Part shown: positions 41,924-42,951 of the stretch, in pieces
How the letters are laid out: each line of letters opens with the position of its first letter
How positions within the stretch are numbered: position 1 is the first letter of the stretch
NCBI GenBank assembly: GCA_037178675.1
Contig: JAYMGJ010000701.1
Span: 1-42,951 of the forward strand
DNA: 42,951 nucleotides
From: Scleroderma bovista
Lineage: Eukaryota; Basidiomycota; Agaricomycetes; Boletales; Sclerodermataceae
Direction of reading: 5' to 3'
The notes under the pieces: generated by a model
Database searches by the model: none
What the model saw: the letters and a program-made list of their open reading frames with translations, nothing else
Told to the model about the DNA's origin: nothing
Position numbers and translations under genes: made by a program

Positions 41924-42951
41924 ATGGCAGTAGCTGGACTGGACAGGATCAAAATGCCTTCACTCACCCTCTTTGGACGTTCCCTTTTGTTGGTCTCGGT
42001 CTTACTGTTGGCGAATGCAGTCTGCTGGGGGGTGGCGGCACGGCTGCACGCTCTGGTGGGACTAGCCCTGCTGGCATGGGTGAGAAATTGGCTCTGAAAC
42101 ACGCAGGCAAGTACCATTATTGACCATTGGCTGTATTGTAGACGATTGGATTGAGGCACGGTGAGAATGGCATGAGTAAGGAGAATTTCGCTGACTTGGC
42201 AAGGGGGAAATATACCATGCAGCACTGGACGCAGATCATATCAGGTATCGTGAAGGTCGGCATTGCGCACCTTGTAGGTTTGATGCAATTCATCTCTGCC
42301 TTTGCGACGTGGTTCTCAATCGTTCGTAGTTTTCATTCAAATTTCAAATTATTCAGTGCCATCGATAATGCCACACGTACACTAATCAACCATGGTCAAC
42401 TTCCAGTGACGTGTGGATTGTTCTTTTCTCTCGGACATAGCACCATTGTGATTGTGGTGGTACGCGGCTTGGGTCTCGTCGATGAATGCTCACTTTATGT
42501 AACTCCAGAATCTTGCCATAGTTATCAGTACAAGCGTCTACAACAAGTTCAATGGCTTCAGCAACGCTGCCTCAGTTATTGGTAAAGGAATCAGTCATGC
42601 TGACTGATATGTTAACAGTGTATAGGCCCGGCGGTCAGCGGTTCATTCTTGTTCCTCGTCGGCCTCGCAAACTCCGTTATCTTGTGGAGGATCATAGTAC
42701 GCCGTCGTCGACTCGTACGTCGCTGTGTGCTGGAACCTGGTGTTTCTGATGTGTTTCCGTGTAGGCGAGACGTGGACCTGAGGCACAGGATGTAGACCCA
42801 CCAAATCAGAATATGTTAATGATGCGATTACTTGGTCCCCTGGTCAATTTCGTGAATCGTCCATGGAAAGTACGTTGGCATAACTCCTTCGTCAAACTTG
42901 AGATATTGAAGCACCTTCCAAGATGTATCCTGTTGGTGTTTTGTTTGGGTT
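41924..42951 (+). CDS. NiCoT-family nickel/cobalt transporter, cut by right edge
   Basis: Secondary transporter importing Ni2+ or Co2+ across a membrane. Exons: 41924-42079, 42142-42160, 42223-42244, 42357-42459, 42509-42581, 42626-42714, 42765-42869 and from 42923. Two microexons of 19 and 22 nt encode the signature TIGLRHALDADHIS; the family's metal-binding HX4DH (RHALDADHI) is complete only after splicing them. Further family motifs: ISAIDNATRTL, GLFFSLGHSTIVIVV, SFLFLVGLANSVILWRII and the start of YPVGVLFG. Membrane segments begin at LLLVSVLLLANAVCWGVA and ALVGLALLAW. Exon 6 most likely ends at a GTACGT donor (42715), which gives the in-frame join RRRRL/ARRGPEAQD. The 3' half lies outside the window. 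Confidence 0.9.

Overview
The window looks like nuclear DNA of a basidiomycete fungus, most likely an Agaricomycete. The evidence is dense GT-AG introns of about 42-60 nt, a large KDZ-type DNA transposon carrying a TET/JBP dioxygenase, Ty3/gypsy elements, a NACHT-WD40 NLR-like gene, and fungal housekeeping genes (EAF6, RPT5, NCA2). All introns and exon joins given here were worked out by eye from splice signals and reading frame.

Layout. (1) About 1-30931, minus strand: one old Ty3/gypsy element (gag, protease, RT, RNase H, integrase, chromodomain-like tail). Two insertions split it inside the RNase H region, and all of its in-frame stops are TGA. (2) 3648-5748: a 2.1 kb solo LTR flanked by CCGG duplications, inserted in that RNase H region. 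(3) 5842-25427: a 19.6 kb KDZ transposon in the same RNase H region, bounded by GTAGGAT duplications and ~90 bp imperfect terminal inverted repeats. Its left shoulder is a 25/50 bp palindromic repeat array broken by two younger LTRs (6896-7519 and 7867-9572). Its right shoulder is a 177 bp satellite, a 29 bp-arm hairpin and a 25 bp minisatellite. The core (10391-22942) holds six spliced genes in alternating orientation: a cysteine-cluster/RS/coiled-coil protein, a proline-rich protein, a 10-exon unknown, the 1018-residue KDZ transposase, a 230-residue unknown, and a TET/JBP 2-oxoglutarate/Fe(II) dioxygenase. None shows a stop or frameshift in my exon models, so the element may be young or still functional. 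(4) 25435-30931: the 5' half of the gypsy element and part of its LTR. (5) 31010-42951: host genes. EAF6 and RPT5 are divergent, followed by a small duplicated fragment of NCA2, a broken NACHT-WD40 gene, NCA2, an MBOAT/wax-synthase-like acyltransferase, and a NiCoT nickel/cobalt transporter running off the right edge.

How it fits together. The transposase would act on the terminal repeats, perhaps through the subterminal arrays. The TET/JBP enzyme would oxidise 5-methylcytosine, plausibly countering host silencing of the element. The gypsy element it landed in carries only CGA-to-TGA-type stops, the footprint expected where CpG methylation and deamination are active. The accessory genes' roles are unknown and are the least explained part of the window.
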